This document shows, piece by piece, positions 46,033-53,831 of a DNA stretch of 64,000 nucleotides. Source of the DNA: Gordonia neofelifaecis NRRL B-59395. Lineage in GTDB: Bacteria > Actinomycetota > Actinomycetes > Mycobacteriales > Mycobacteriaceae. The translations under genes and the position numbers were made by a program. The DNA lies in assembly GCF_000192435.1 (NCBI RefSeq), contig NZ_AEUD01000004.1:62001-126000 (forward strand). Reading direction: 5' to 3'. The notes under the pieces were generated by a model that saw only the letters and a program-made list of their open reading frames with translations, made no database searches and was not told the DNA's origin. Numbering within the stretch: position 1 is the stretch's first letter; each line of letters starts with the position of its first letter.

Positions 46033-47555
46033 GGGCGGGCGCTCCGTCCGCGAAGGTGGTCGTCGACCCGAGCGGCGGCGAGGCCGCCGGAGATCACCAC
46101 CGGCGGAATGCCGACTCCGGGGACGGTGGCACTGCCCGCCAGCACGAGATTCGGCGCGCCGGCCCACACGTTCGGCGTCCGCAGGGGGCCGGTCTGCGCG
46201 AGAGTGTGCGCGGCGGAGAAGGGGGTGCCCGCGGGCAGACCGTCGCGGCGCCAGCTGAGCGGATGGTCGATCCGCAGCACCCTCATCGCCGACAGGCCCG
46301 CGTATCCCCTCGATTCGAGGGTGCCGAGGAACTCGGCGACGTAGGGCTCCGCAAGGACGTCCCACGGCAGATCGGCGGACACCAGGTTCGGTGTCGGCGC
46401 GAGCACCGACACCGACTCCTGCCCGTTCCCGATGAAGGTCTCGGGGTCGGTGACCGCAGATCGGGTCAGCAGGAAGGAGCCGTCGCCCATCAGCCTGCCG
46501 CGTCGCCCGGTGATGTCGGCGAAGGTCTGTGTCCAGGCCGCGCCGAAGTCGAGGGTGTGATGGCCGGACCGCCAGCGGGCGGTCGTGCCCTCGGGCAGCA
46601 GCCCGTGCACGACGACGGCGCTCGGCGAGTAACGGAGCCGCCGTCTGCGGCGGTCGTCGCGCAACAGTCCGGCGACCGCGTCGCGCTCGAGGGTCGCGAT
46701 CACGGCGGCCGCGGGCCATCGCCGGTCGCCCGCGGTGACGCCGGACGCCGTGCCGTCGGACCGCCGCAGGATCCGGTCGACGCGGGCACCGTACTCGATG
46801 CGGACCCCGGCCTCGGTGAGCGCGTCCGCGAGAACTCGGCCGACACGGCCCATGCCGCCCGCCGGTGCGGTGAGTCCGCGGCCGATGTCCATGTCCGGGA
46901 TGATCGCGTAGATCGCCCGCGCCCGGTGCGGCGGAACGCCCGCGTAGAGCGCCTGGAAGGTGAAGGCCCGCTGAACCCGCGGGTCGGCGACGAACCGGCT
47001 GACAGCGCCGGTGAGGCCGCCGAGGGCGCCCAGTCGGACGAGTTCGGCGGCCGCGCGGCGGGTGGCCGGTCCGGTCAGGTCCGATAGCCCGCCGTAGTTG
47101 CGATCGATGAACACGTCGAACTCGGCGTCGTGAACGCGGCGCAGCCAGGCCAGCAGGTCGCGGGTCCCGGAGCCGGCGTCGGTGCCGAAGACCTCGGCCA
47201 CGGCGGCGGGGATCGCTGCGGCGTCGCGGGGGATGGCGAGCGACGACCCGTCGGCGTAGTTCATGACGTAGCTGGGATCGACCGGCCGGAGCGCGAGACG
47301 GTCGTGCGCCGCGGACCGGGCGACGCCGACGGCCGCGAGCGCGTCGACGATCAGCTCGGGCATCGTCAGCACCGTCGCGCCGGTGTCGAAGCGATGACCG
47401 TCGATGGTCTCGGTCCGCACCAGACCGCCCGGCGAATCGGTGGCTTCGAGCACCGTCACCTCGTGGCCCGCGGCGCGCAGGTGCGCCGCCGCGGTCAGTC
47501 CGGACAGTCCGGCTCCGATGACGACGACGTGGGAATCGGCGGCCACCGGCGTCAC
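46029..47555 (-). CDS. crtI: Phytoene desaturase (CrtI-type)
   Basis: 508-aa FAD-dependent desaturase. The dinucleotide-binding VVVIGAGLSGLTAAAHLRAA starts near residue 10, followed by ATDSPGGLVRTETIDGHRFD (FAD contact). PAGGMGRVGRVLADAL is the conserved middle motif, and VLAGSATVPGVGIPPVVISG is the C-terminal CrtI signature. The GTG at 47555 overlaps the idsA stop as GTGA, and its own stop overlaps mptA. It desaturates phytoene toward lycopene or neurosporene; the end product is not predictable from sequence. Confidence 0.92.
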   Translation of the reverse strand: MTPVAADSHVVVIGAGLSGLTAAAHLRAAGHEVTVLEATDSPGGLVRTETIDGHRFDTGATVLTMPELIVDALAAVGVARSAAHDRLALRPVDPSYVMNYADGSSLAIPRDAAAIPAAVAEVFGTDAGSGTRDLLAWLRRVHDAEFDVFIDRNYGGLSDLTGPATRRAAAELVRLGALGGLTGAVSRFVADPRVQRAFTFQALYAGVPPHRARAIYAIIPDMDIGRGLTAPAGGMGRVGRVLADALTEAGVRIEYGARVDRILRRSDGTASGVTAGDRRWPAAAVIATLERDAVAGLLRDDRRRRRLRYSPSAVVVHGLLPEGTTARWRSGHHTLDFGAAWTQTFADITGRRGRLMGDGSFLLTRSAVTDPETFIGNGQESVSVLAPTPNLVSADLPWDVLAEPYVAEFLGTLESRGYAGLSAMRVLRIDHPLSWRRDGLPAGTPFSAAHTLAQTGPLRTPNVWAGAPNLVLAGSATVPGVGIPPVVISGGLAAARVDDHLRGRSARP

Positions 47556-48634
47556 CGGGCCCGATGCGTGATTCGGCGGGCCAGCCACGTCAGGTCCGCG
47601 CGGGCGTCGTCGTCGACGTCGAGCGCGACGATGCCGTCGAGCGCCGCCTGAAGACGATCGTCGATCTGTCGCTCGATCTCGGCGAGCGCGCCCGATCCGG
47701 TGAGGACGGCGCGCGCCGCAGTCAGCTCGGCATCGGAGAGGTCGCGGCCGACACTGTTGCGCAGTACCTCGCCGTCCGTGCGGGAGGCGCGTTGCAGACC
47801 CTCGGCGAGCAGCGCCGTGCGCTTGCCCTCGATGAGGTCGTCGCCGGACGGCTTGCCGGTCTGCTCGGGATCGCCGAAGACGCCGAGCACGTCGTCGCGG
47901 AGCTGGAAGGCGATGCCGAGATCGAGGCCGATCCGGTGCAGCGAGCCGGACAGCGCGGCGTCCGCGCCCGACAGTGCGGCGCCGAGCTGCAGCGGTCGTG
48001 CGACGGTGTACGCGGCGGTCTTGTACTCCATCACTCGGTAGGCGGCGGTGACGGACTCGTCGCGCGAAGACTCGTTGGTGATGTCCAGCAGCTGACCGCC
48101 GAGCACCTCGGTCCGCATCCGGGACCACAGGACGCCGACCGAGCGGGGGAGCGGCCGGGGATCGGCCCAGCCGTCGGTCGCCGGACCGATGCCGTGCACC
48201 AGGTCGTCGGCCCAGGCGAGGGCCAGGTCGCCGAGCAGGATCGCGGCCGAGACACCGTAGTGCGCGGAGTCGCCGGTGAGACGCCGGCCGGCGTGCAGGC
48301 CCTCGAAGCGACGGTGCACGGTCGGGTTGCCCCGACGGGTGTCGGAGCGGTCGAGGATGTCGTCGTGGATGAGCGCGCAGGCCTGGATCAGCTCGATCGC
48401 GGCACCGACGCGCAGTGCCATGGTGTCGTCGCCCGCGGTGTCCGGACCGCAGCGCCAGCCCGCATAGACGAACGACGGCCGTACCCGCTTGCCGCCGGCG
48501 AGGACGAAGTCGGCGAGGACGTCACCGGCTTCGGCGACCGCCGGATAGATGGCGTCGAGCGCCGGTCGGCCGGAGTCGAAGAACGTCGTGAGGACCTCGT
48601 CGACCGCGGCGGGCACGTGCGCAATGTTGACCAC
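47552..48634 (-). CDS. idsA: Polyprenyl diphosphate synthase (GGPP synthase)
   Basis: 360-aa trans-isoprenyl diphosphate synthase (Rv2173-like). The first Asp-rich motif is LIHDDILDRSDTRRGNPT near residue 92; the second is FQLRDDVLGVFGDPEQTGKPSGDDL. GGKRVRPSFVYAGW and EYKTAAYTVARPLQLGA are typical. The start GTG at 48634 is 8 nt after TAATCT. In this operon it likely makes GGPP for CrtB; it might also feed the polyprenyl-phosphate sugar donors used by MptA, which would tie the pathways. Confidence 0.93.
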   Translation of the reverse strand: MVNIAHVPAAVDEVLTTFFDSGRPALDAIYPAVAEAGDVLADFVLAGGKRVRPSFVYAGWRCGPDTAGDDTMALRVGAAIELIQACALIHDDILDRSDTRRGNPTVHRRFEGLHAGRRLTGDSAHYGVSAAILLGDLALAWADDLVHGIGPATDGWADPRPLPRSVGVLWSRMRTEVLGGQLLDITNESSRDESVTAAYRVMEYKTAAYTVARPLQLGAALSGADAALSGSLHRIGLDLGIAFQLRDDVLGVFGDPEQTGKPSGDDLIEGKRTALLAEGLQRASRTDGEVLRNSVGRDLSDAELTAARAVLTGSGALAEIERQIDDRLQAALDGIVALDVDDDARADLTWLARRITHRAR

Positions 48635-48642
48635 GGTTCGCA

Positions 48643-48648
48643 AGATTA
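48643..48648 (-). promoter_or_regulatory. Putative -10 element of the idsA-crtI-mptA-crtB operon
   Basis: On the minus strand TAATCT is followed 8 nt later by the idsA GTG. It is the only promoter-like site seen for the four overlapping genes. Confidence 0.45.
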
Positions 48649-48744
48649 CCGGGCGCCGCCGACGCGACGGGCCCGCGCTGGAGAGCCGGTGACCCGGCAC
48701 ACACCCTCGCCGTCTGTGTGTGGGGAGCCCACCGACGGTGTCCG

Positions 48745-48750
48745 TATGAT
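48745..48750 (+). promoter_or_regulatory. Putative -10 element for leaderless metF
   Basis: TATGAT ends 7 nt before an in-frame GTG at 48758. It overlaps the tandem ATG codons at 48746 and 48749, which argues against those being starts. Confidence 0.5.
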
Positions 48751-48757
48751 GACTCAG

Positions 48758-49732
48758 GTGACCGATCCCATCAGTACCGACTCCGACGTCCGCGCACGCG
48801 CAGGGCAGTCGGTCGTCGAGCGTCTGGCCGACCCGCACTCCGGGCCCGTGCCGTTCTCCGTCGAGTTCTTTCCGCCTCGCGATGCGGGCGAGGAGGCCCG
48901 TCTGTGGCGCGCGGTGCGGATCTTCGAACGAATGAACCCGGCCTTCGTGTCGATGACGTACGGCGCCGGTGGTTCGACGCGTGACCGGACGGTCCGGATC
49001 GCAGGCGAACTGGCCACGGAGACCACGCTGCTGACGGTGGCGCACCTGACGGCCGTCAACCACAGCATCGACGAGTTGCGCGGCCTGGTCGGCGCGTATG
49101 CCGACAAGGGCATCGTCAATCTGCTCGCGCTGCGCGGCGACCCGCCGGGGGATCCGCTGGGCGAGTGGGTGAAGCATCCGGAGGGTGTCGCGTACGCCGA
49201 GGAACTGGTGCGCCTGATCGGCGAACTCGGCGACTTCCATACCGGGGTCGCCTCCTTCCCGGAGGGCCACCATCGGGCTCCGAACCTCGCCGCCGACACC
49301 GGAAACCTCGTCCGCAAGCTGCGAGCGGGCGCCGACTACTCGGTCACCCAGATGTTCTTCGACGTCGAGGACTTCCTCCGGTTGCGAGATCGCATCGTGG
49401 CCGCCGATCCGGAACAGGGCGCCAAGCCGCTGATCCCGGGGCTGATGCCGATCACGTCCCTCGCGTCGGCGCGGCGGATGACCGAGCTGTCGGGCAGCAC
49501 CATCCCGGCCGTCGTCGAGGAGCGGCTGTCGAAGGCCGCGGGCGACGGGCCCGAAGAGAATCGGGCTCAGGTGCGCGCGGTCGGCATCGATCTGTGCACC
49601 GAGATGGCCGAGCGGCTGATCTCCGAGGGCGTTCCCTGCCTGCACTTCTGCAGCCTCAACTTCGCGAAGGCGACCAGCGAGGTGCTCGAGCGGATCGGCA
49701 TCGACACCCGCGGTGCCCTGGCGGGCGTGTAG
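48758..49732 (+). CDS. metF: Methylenetetrahydrofolate reductase
   Basis: 324-aa FAD-dependent MTHFR making 5-methyl-THF for methionine synthesis. Motifs are VPFSVEFFPPRDAGEEARLW (catalytic Glu), FVSMTYGAGGSTRD, NLLALRGDPPGD, TGVASFPEGHHRAP and QMFFDVEDFLRLRDR. The C-terminal VPCLHFCSLNFAKATSEVL ends the barrel. The start at GTG 48758 follows from the TATGAT spacing; ATG 48746 would add four residues. It corresponds to Rv2172c in position, but carries a fuller set of MetF motifs than I recall for that protein. Confidence 0.93.
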   Translation: MTDPISTDSDVRARAGQSVVERLADPHSGPVPFSVEFFPPRDAGEEARLWRAVRIFERMNPAFVSMTYGAGGSTRDRTVRIAGELATETTLLTVAHLTAVNHSIDELRGLVGAYADKGIVNLLALRGDPPGDPLGEWVKHPEGVAYAEELVRLIGELGDFHTGVASFPEGHHRAPNLAADTGNLVRKLRAGADYSVTQMFFDVEDFLRLRDRIVAADPEQGAKPLIPGLMPITSLASARRMTELSGSTIPAVVEERLSKAAGDGPEENRAQVRAVGIDLCTEMAERLISEGVPCLHFCSLNFAKATSEVLERIGIDTRGALAGV

Positions 49733-49758
49733 CTCTCAAGGACTCTCGGCCGGCGAGG

Positions 49759-50574
49759 TCACTCGGCTTTCGACGTCGCCTCGTCGTCGGCTGTCGTGTC
49801 TGACTCGGCGTCCACGGCCTTCTTCGGCTCGTGCTTCGGTCGTCCGGGGCGCGCCGAGCGGTCGCGGTTCTGGTAAGCGGCGTAGACCACCATCCCGACG
49901 ATGATCGCGCACAGCAGGAACATGAACCACGTCCAGCTGGGGACCGCTGCGGTCGCGGGATCGGCGTACTCGGAGTCGGCCTGCATGTCGACGTTCTGTC
50001 CGGGGCGCGGCGTCCAGACCACGGTGTCGTCGCCGATCTGCTTGCCGTTGGTGGCGACGACGTCACCGCCGAAGGTGATCGAGAGGGAGAAGTAGACGCT
50101 GTCGGGTTCGGTGCCGGTCAGCGACGCCGACCCCCGGAAACGGACGATGTCGCCGCTGCGGCTCGACTTCAGATGCACCGTCGCCGACGGATCGGGGAGC
50201 GCCGCGGCGATGATGTCGCCGAGCTGGCTGAACTGTCCGGCGGACAGGCGGTCGAACGACAGTTCCGAGCCCACCTTGCCGTCCGGCGACGGGGCGCCGT
50301 TCGGCGGTGCGGCCGGGGTGGACGACGGAGCGGGCGCCGCGGTGCTGTCGTCGCTCTTCTCGGGGTAATCGGTCGCCCAGACCTGGCCGCTGAGGGACGC
50401 GGGGATGTCGAACGACGGCTTCGTCGGGTGCTGGTCCGGCGAAGTGGCGACGATGACCGTTCCGGAGAACTGATCGCCCACGGTGGTCGACTTGGTGAGG
50501 CATCCGCTGAGCAGCGGCAACATCGCCAGCAGTCCGACGAGGGCGAGCGCAGGGGCGCGGCGGATCGAAGTCAC
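49759..50574 (-). CDS. lppM: LppM-family lipoprotein
   Basis: 271-aa lipoprotein (Rv2171-like). From the GTG at 50574 the signal is ALALVGLLAMLPLLSGCLT with lipobox LSGC, Cys at about residue 25. The extracellular LppM domain has SGTVIVATSPDQHP, a low-complexity Ser/Ala/Pro insert (about 75-100), and SITFGGDVVATNGKQIGDD. A transmembrane helix (SWTWFMFLLCAIIVGMVVYA) and a basic/acidic cytosolic tail end the protein. In M. tuberculosis LppM affects phagosome trafficking; here a general envelope role is all that can be inferred. Confidence 0.9.
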   Translation of the reverse strand: MTSIRRAPALALVGLLAMLPLLSGCLTKSTTVGDQFSGTVIVATSPDQHPTKPSFDIPASLSGQVWATDYPEKSDDSTAAPAPSSTPAAPPNGAPSPDGKVGSELSFDRLSAGQFSQLGDIIAAALPDPSATVHLKSSRSGDIVRFRGSASLTGTEPDSVYFSLSITFGGDVVATNGKQIGDDTVVWTPRPGQNVDMQADSEYADPATAAVPSWTWFMFLLCAIIVGMVVYAAYQNRDRSARPGRPKHEPKKAVDAESDTTADDEATSKAE

Positions 50575-50657
50575 CGCCTCATGGTGCCAGAAGCCCTCCG
50601 CCAACCGGCGCAGTGTCGGCCCCGGTGCGTCGGAATCGTCGAGCGACTCGGAGTCGG

Positions 50658-51320
50658 TCAGCGGCGGTGGTCGTCGAGGGGGAGCGGCCGACCGAGGAAG
50701 GCGAACGGCCGGGAGTCGCCTGCGAAGGTGAAATGACGGAGCACGTCGACGAATCCGAGTCGCCGATACAGGCTCCACGCCCGATTGTCCTCGCCGTGGA
50801 CCTCGGGCGTCGACAGCAGTACTTTCTGCTCTGGGCGATCGGCGAGCAGCGCGGTCAGCAGGCGCTCGCCGACGCCGCGCCCCTGCCCGGCCGGATGGAC
50901 GTGGAGTTCGGTGAGCTCGAAGTAGTCGCGCATGAACTCGCGGGCGTCCGCGGGGCCGGTCCCGGCGCGCAGCAGACCCGAGTAGAGCTGGCGATTCCAC
51001 CATTGATCGGGAGCGCCGCGATAGCCGTAGGCGACGCCGATCAGGATCTCGCGCTCGGAGACGGCCAGGGGAGCGCGGACTCTCAACCGCGAGTACGCCG
51101 GCCGCAGCGAGTCGAGTGCGGACACGGTGGTGAACGCCCCGTATGCGGACCAGCCGGGACGGGCGATGTGATCTCGCCACAGTGGCAGGCGGTGCGTCTC
51201 GCTCCCACGCGGATAGTGCATGGCGGTGATGTAGGTGTGCACCGCCGGGTCGAGCCAGAGATGCGCGAGGTCGGCGGGGAGCGGGGCGACGCGGACGGGC
51301 GTGCTGTCGAGGGGTGCCAT
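50658..51320 (-). CDS. GNAT family N-acetyltransferase
   Basis: 220-aa acetyltransferase (Rv2170-like). The acetyl-CoA motif A is YFELTELHVHPAGQGRGVGE near residue 140, followed by SLYRRLGFVDVLRHF. The ATG at 51320 has GGAG 6 nt upstream; another ATG at 51335 is in frame. Rv2170 is reported to acetylate isocitrate lyase, but substrate specificity cannot be read here. It lies 71 nt downstream of an SOS-like box region on the same strand side (box at 51412-51427). Confidence 0.88.
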   Translation of the reverse strand: MAPLDSTPVRVAPLPADLAHLWLDPAVHTYITAMHYPRGSETHRLPLWRDHIARPGWSAYGAFTTVSALDSLRPAYSRLRVRAPLAVSEREILIGVAYGYRGAPDQWWNRQLYSGLLRAGTGPADAREFMRDYFELTELHVHPAGQGRGVGERLLTALLADRPEQKVLLSTPEVHGEDNRAWSLYRRLGFVDVLRHFTFAGDSRPFAFLGRPLPLDDHRR

Positions 51321-51411
51321 CGCCGCTCCTTTCATCGATCGCCGAGTGCAGCCTTTGGGAGCCTATCGGGACTTGCCCGACGGCCCGTACACCGGCTACT
51401 GTTGCCAGTAA

Positions 51412-51427
51412 TCGAACTGGTGTTCGC
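51412..51427. promoter_or_regulatory. LexA/SOS-box-like site
   Basis: TCGAACTGGTGTTCGC matches the mycobacterial SOS box TCGAAC-N4-GTTCGA at 11 of 12 fixed positions (last base C instead of A). It lies in the 259-nt divergent gap, 92 nt from the GNAT start and 153 nt before the HEPN start. No other match was noticed in the window. Confidence 0.5.
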
Positions 51428-51446
51428 ACACGGTCCGAGAACCCGG

Positions 51447-51479
51447 TGGCCCGGCGATGGGGAAGACATCGCCGGGCCA
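51447..51479. terminator. Hairpin between SOS-like site and HEPN gene
   Basis: Perfect 13-bp stem (TGGCCCGGCGATG and complement) with a 7-nt GGGAAGA loop, 20 nt after the SOS-like box. It could end a short transcript that starts at the box, or be part of a leader. Confidence 0.55.
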
Positions 51480-51579
51480 TTGGCGTCTGTGGGGACTCCG
51501 GCGAGAATTGTCGTACGTGTCTGCGATGGTGACCTCACCAGCCCGGGAATGCCGGGCGCAGACACGAAGGATGAGAGTC

Positions 51580-52110
51580 ATGGCGCGAGCAGCAGGCGGG
51601 CCCGGTCGATCCACCGAGCTGCGGCTCGCCGTCGCACGGCCGACGGGTGCGGCGCCGCAGGAGTCCGGCGTCGACCCGCGCGTCGTGCACCGCAGTCGGG
51701 ATCTGCTGGATCGGGCCGAGGTCCTGTTCGATGAGGCGGCCTCGGTGGAGGACGACGGCGCCGAGCGGTTCCGTCTGTTCTATCTGGCGGCGATTCGGGC
51801 CGCCGGTGCGGTCCTGGAGGTCTATGAGCCGACGGGAACGACTCGACGCCGCCGCGGGGCGTCGGATGCGTGGAGCCGAATCAAAGCTCGGGCGCCTCAG
51901 TGCAGTGAGCTCGCCGACTATTTCGGTGAGCTCTCGACAATGCGTGCGCACGTGGAGGCCGGGCTCGTGCGGTCGGTGGATCCCACGTTCTGTGCGCGTG
52001 TCGAACGCCGGGCGGTCGAGTTCTTGGACGTCGCCGATTCCACGCTCCTGGCGTACGAGCAGGGCAAGTTGACGTCGAGGCGAACGGCGGCGCGCGGGAC
52101 GGTGGCGTGA
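51580..52110 (+). CDS. SAV_6107-type HEPN domain protein
   Basis: 176-aa all-helical protein with the SAV_6107 HEPN domain in the C-terminal 125 residues: VHRSRDLLDRAEVLFDEA, FRLFYLAAIRAAGAVLEVYE, and SELADYFGELSTMRAHVEAG. HEPN proteins are often RNases; the usual Rx4-6H catalytic motif is not obvious in this one. The ATG at 51580 has AAGGATG about 7 nt upstream; an ATG at 51571 is possible. In Actinobacteria it is a regular member of the region before mraZ, followed by DUF3040, as here. Confidence 0.85.
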   Translation: MARAAGGPGRSTELRLAVARPTGAAPQESGVDPRVVHRSRDLLDRAEVLFDEAASVEDDGAERFRLFYLAAIRAAGAVLEVYEPTGTTRRRRGASDAWSRIKARAPQCSELADYFGELSTMRAHVEAGLVRSVDPTFCARVERRAVEFLDVADSTLLAYEQGKLTSRRTAARGTVA

Positions 52111-52242
52111 CGGTGGCCCCGCAAACGCGTGATTGTGGACGCATAGTCGGCCAATGGTGGTCGTTGGCCGCTTCGACTCGTACTATTGAGTTGTAGAGGT
52201 GAGAAAACGACCATCTCGCCACGAGTCAGTAAGGGAGGAGCG

Positions 52243-52659
52243 GTGCCGCTTTCAGAGCACGAGCAGCGCATGCTCGATGAGATAGAGAGCGCCCTTTACG
52301 CTGAGGACCCGAAGTTCGCGTCCAGCGTGACGCGGCACAAGGTGCGTCTGCCGAACACGCGTCGCCGGATCGTCGTCGCACTCGGGTTCCTCGCTGGGCT
52401 CGCATTGCTGGTCGGCGGTTTGATGGTCGACGTCGAGATCGGTGGCCTGAAGGTTCTGAGCTTCATCGGCTTCCTGTTGATGTTCGGCATGGCCGTCTAC
52501 GGGCTGATGGGTGGACGGCGCAGCATGTCGGGGCCGGGCGCCGGCTCCTCGTCGAAGAAGAACAAGTCCGGTAGTGCTGCCGGCGGACACGGTTCGCTGA
52601 GTCAGCGCATGGAGGACCGTTTCAATCGGCGATTCGAAGGCGACGATCGAGATCTGTGA
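52243..52659 (+). CDS. DUF3040 membrane protein
   Basis: 138-aa protein (Rv2169c-like). The conserved N-terminus PLSEHEQRMLDEIESALYAE is the DUF3040 hallmark. A basic stretch TRRRIVVALG precedes two hydrophobic helices (ALGFLAGLALLVGGLMV and LSFIGFLLMFGMAVYGLM). The Ser/Gly/Lys-rich cytosolic tail ends in SQRMEDRFNRRFEGD. GGAGGAG lies just before the GTG. It is a constant neighbour of the dcw cluster in Actinobacteria; its role is unknown. A strong terminator follows. Confidence 0.92.
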   Translation: MPLSEHEQRMLDEIESALYAEDPKFASSVTRHKVRLPNTRRRIVVALGFLAGLALLVGGLMVDVEIGGLKVLSFIGFLLMFGMAVYGLMGGRRSMSGPGAGSSSKKNKSGSAAGGHGSLSQRMEDRFNRRFEGDDRDL

Positions 52660-52702
52660 TTCGTCACCTGCCTGACGCGGCATAGCGTCGACGAGGTCTC
52701 CC

Positions 52703-52751
52703 GAAGCGGGGCCGCATTCCTTTCCTGAGGAGAGGAATGCGGCCCCGCTTC
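52703..52751 (+). terminator. Terminator after DUF3040
   Basis: Perfect 19-bp stem (arms 52703-52721 and 52733-52751, GAAGCGGGGCCGCATTCCT) with an 11-nt loop, 44 nt after the DUF3040 stop. It separates that gene from the dcw cluster. Confidence 0.9.
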
Positions 52752-52803
52752 TCGTCGTGCTCGGGTTCGCTCGATACGAGCGCGTGGACTCTCAGCCACT
52801 GGG

Positions 52804-52902
52804 CCCCACGTCTTCTCGCAGAGCTTCCCCACATTCGGTCTCCCCACTTCGCCCCACCCGGTCTCCCCACTTCGCCCCACCCGGTCTCCCCACTTCGCCC
52901 CA
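52804..52902 (-). repeat. Tandem 23-bp repeats carrying inverted TGGGG boxes upstream of mraZ
   Basis: A 23-bp unit (GGTCTCCCCACTTCGCCCCA then CCC) is repeated at 52837, 52860 and 52883 (last copy partial). On the minus strand it reads as TGGGG boxes. CCCCA starts at 52804, 52827, 52842, 52852, 52865, 52875, 52888 and 52898, giving three pairs spaced exactly 10 nt, with pairs repeated every 23 nt. The 10-nt period equals that of MraZ operators. It ends about 260 nt before the mraZ start and in opposite orientation to the proximal boxes. Confidence 0.75.
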
Positions 52903-53075
52903 CATCGATGAAATCTGACTCTCACCAGTCACTTTGATCGATTTCAGTACCAGTTCTGTGCCGAGAAGTGATCTGCGACACGGCGTGTCTTCCTGAGAAT
53001 CACCTCAGTGGCATGGCCTTTGACCTGCTGATTTACCTCAAAGTGGAGTGGTGGTGGGGCTTGTGGGATGGAAAG

Positions 53076-53110
53076 TGGTGGAAAGTGGGGTACTGTGGGT
53101 GTCACTGGGC
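53076..53110 (+). promoter_or_regulatory. MraZ operator: four TGG boxes at 10-nt period
   Basis: TGGTG (53076), TGGGG (53086), TGGGT (53096) and TGGGC (53106) are spaced exactly 10 nt. MraZ proteins bind direct repeats of TGGGN separated by 5 nt and repress their own operon, so this is the probable autoregulatory site, 51 nt before the mraZ GTG. TACTGT at 53091-53096 could be the -10, inside the operator. Further TGGGG (53055) and TGGGA (53064) boxes lie upstream out of phase. Confidence 0.7.
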
Positions 53111-53160
53111 GAGGGGATCACCGGAAAACCCCGAACCCGGGAGGGCGAGGAGGTGTCGAC

Positions 53161-53598
53161 GTGGCTCGTTTCGTCGGTACCTACACACCGAAGCTCGACG
53201 ACAAAGGGCGGCTTACGTTGCCCGCGAAGTTCCGCGAAGCACTGGCAGGAGGGGTCATGGTCACACGAAGCCAGGACCGCAGCCTCTCGGTGTACCGGGC
53301 CGAGGAGTTCGACGCCATCGCAGACAAGGCGGTGTCGGCGTCTCGCAACGATCCGGAGGCACGCGCCTTTCTGCGGTACTTCTTCGCCGGCGCCGACGAG
53401 CAGCGGCTCGACGGCCAGGGGCGGGTGAACCTCTCAGCCGAGCATCGCGAGTACGCGGGACTCAGCAAGGAGTGCGTCGTCATCGGCTCCTACGACCATC
53501 TGGAGATCTGGGACGCGCAGAGTTGGCGCGATTACCAGGACCAGCATGAGGAGGCCTTCTCGAGTGCCGGTTCGTCGGCCCTCGACGCGATCCTCTGA
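53161..53598 (+). CDS. mraZ: Transcriptional regulator MraZ
   Basis: 145-aa MraZ (143 aa in M. tuberculosis), a ring-forming DNA-binding protein with two AbrB-like repeats. Repeat 1: [21 protein letters not shown]; in the second repeat, [18 protein letters not shown], with the DxxGR motif in both (each given shortened). It represses the dcw operon through TGGGN boxes, which are present upstream. The GTG at 53161 has GAGGAGG 8 nt upstream. It is the first gene of the division cluster. Confidence 0.96.
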   Translation: MARFVGTYTPKLDDKGRLTLPAKFREALAGGVMVTRSQDRSLSVYRAEEFDAIADKAVSASRNDPEARAFLRYFFAGADEQRLDGQGRVNLSAEHREYAGLSKECVVIGSYDHLEIWDAQSWRDYQDQHEEAFSSAGSSALDAIL

Positions 53599-53625
53599 CG
53601 AGGTTCGCAGCACGTGAATTGAACA

Positions 53626-53786
53626 TCGGAGATTACGACTTCTGCGGTGAGTCGAGGCCCCGGCCCGATCGACCCTGACGTACTTCCCCAACGCCAGGTG
53701 CGCTCGGGCAGGGACCCCGTCTCATCGCAGCTCCGTGTCGATGGAGCGCAGTGCGTGATCTCCGAATCCGTCGCAGGGGGCGACGG
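53626..53786 (+). ncRNA. Putative structured leader RNA between mraZ and rsmH
   Basis: The 233-nt gap has nested inverted repeats. A closing stem pairs TCGGAGAT (53626-53633) with ATCTCCGA (53758-53765). Inside, GCCCGA (53663) pairs with TCGGGC (53704), and GCTCC (53730) with GGAGC (53743). Directly after comes CCGTCGC-AGGGG-GCGACGG (53768-53786). This is a multi-branch layout, 45 nt before the rsmH start. A candidate RNA called mraW has been described before this gene in Actinobacteria; identity is not tested. Confidence 0.45.
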
Positions 53787-53831
53787 CGCAATCGACCGGC
53801 ACAGTTCTCACGGCAACAGGGAGGGAGTGGG

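Noticed and set aside
47564-48757. Upstream extension of the metF frame to 722 aa
   Set aside because: It is antisense to idsA and has no homology. The metF start is fixed by a -10 and family alignment.
52837-52905. Possible CRISPR-like short repeats
   Set aside because: The 23-bp units are directly adjacent with no spacers, only three copies, and no cas genes nearby.
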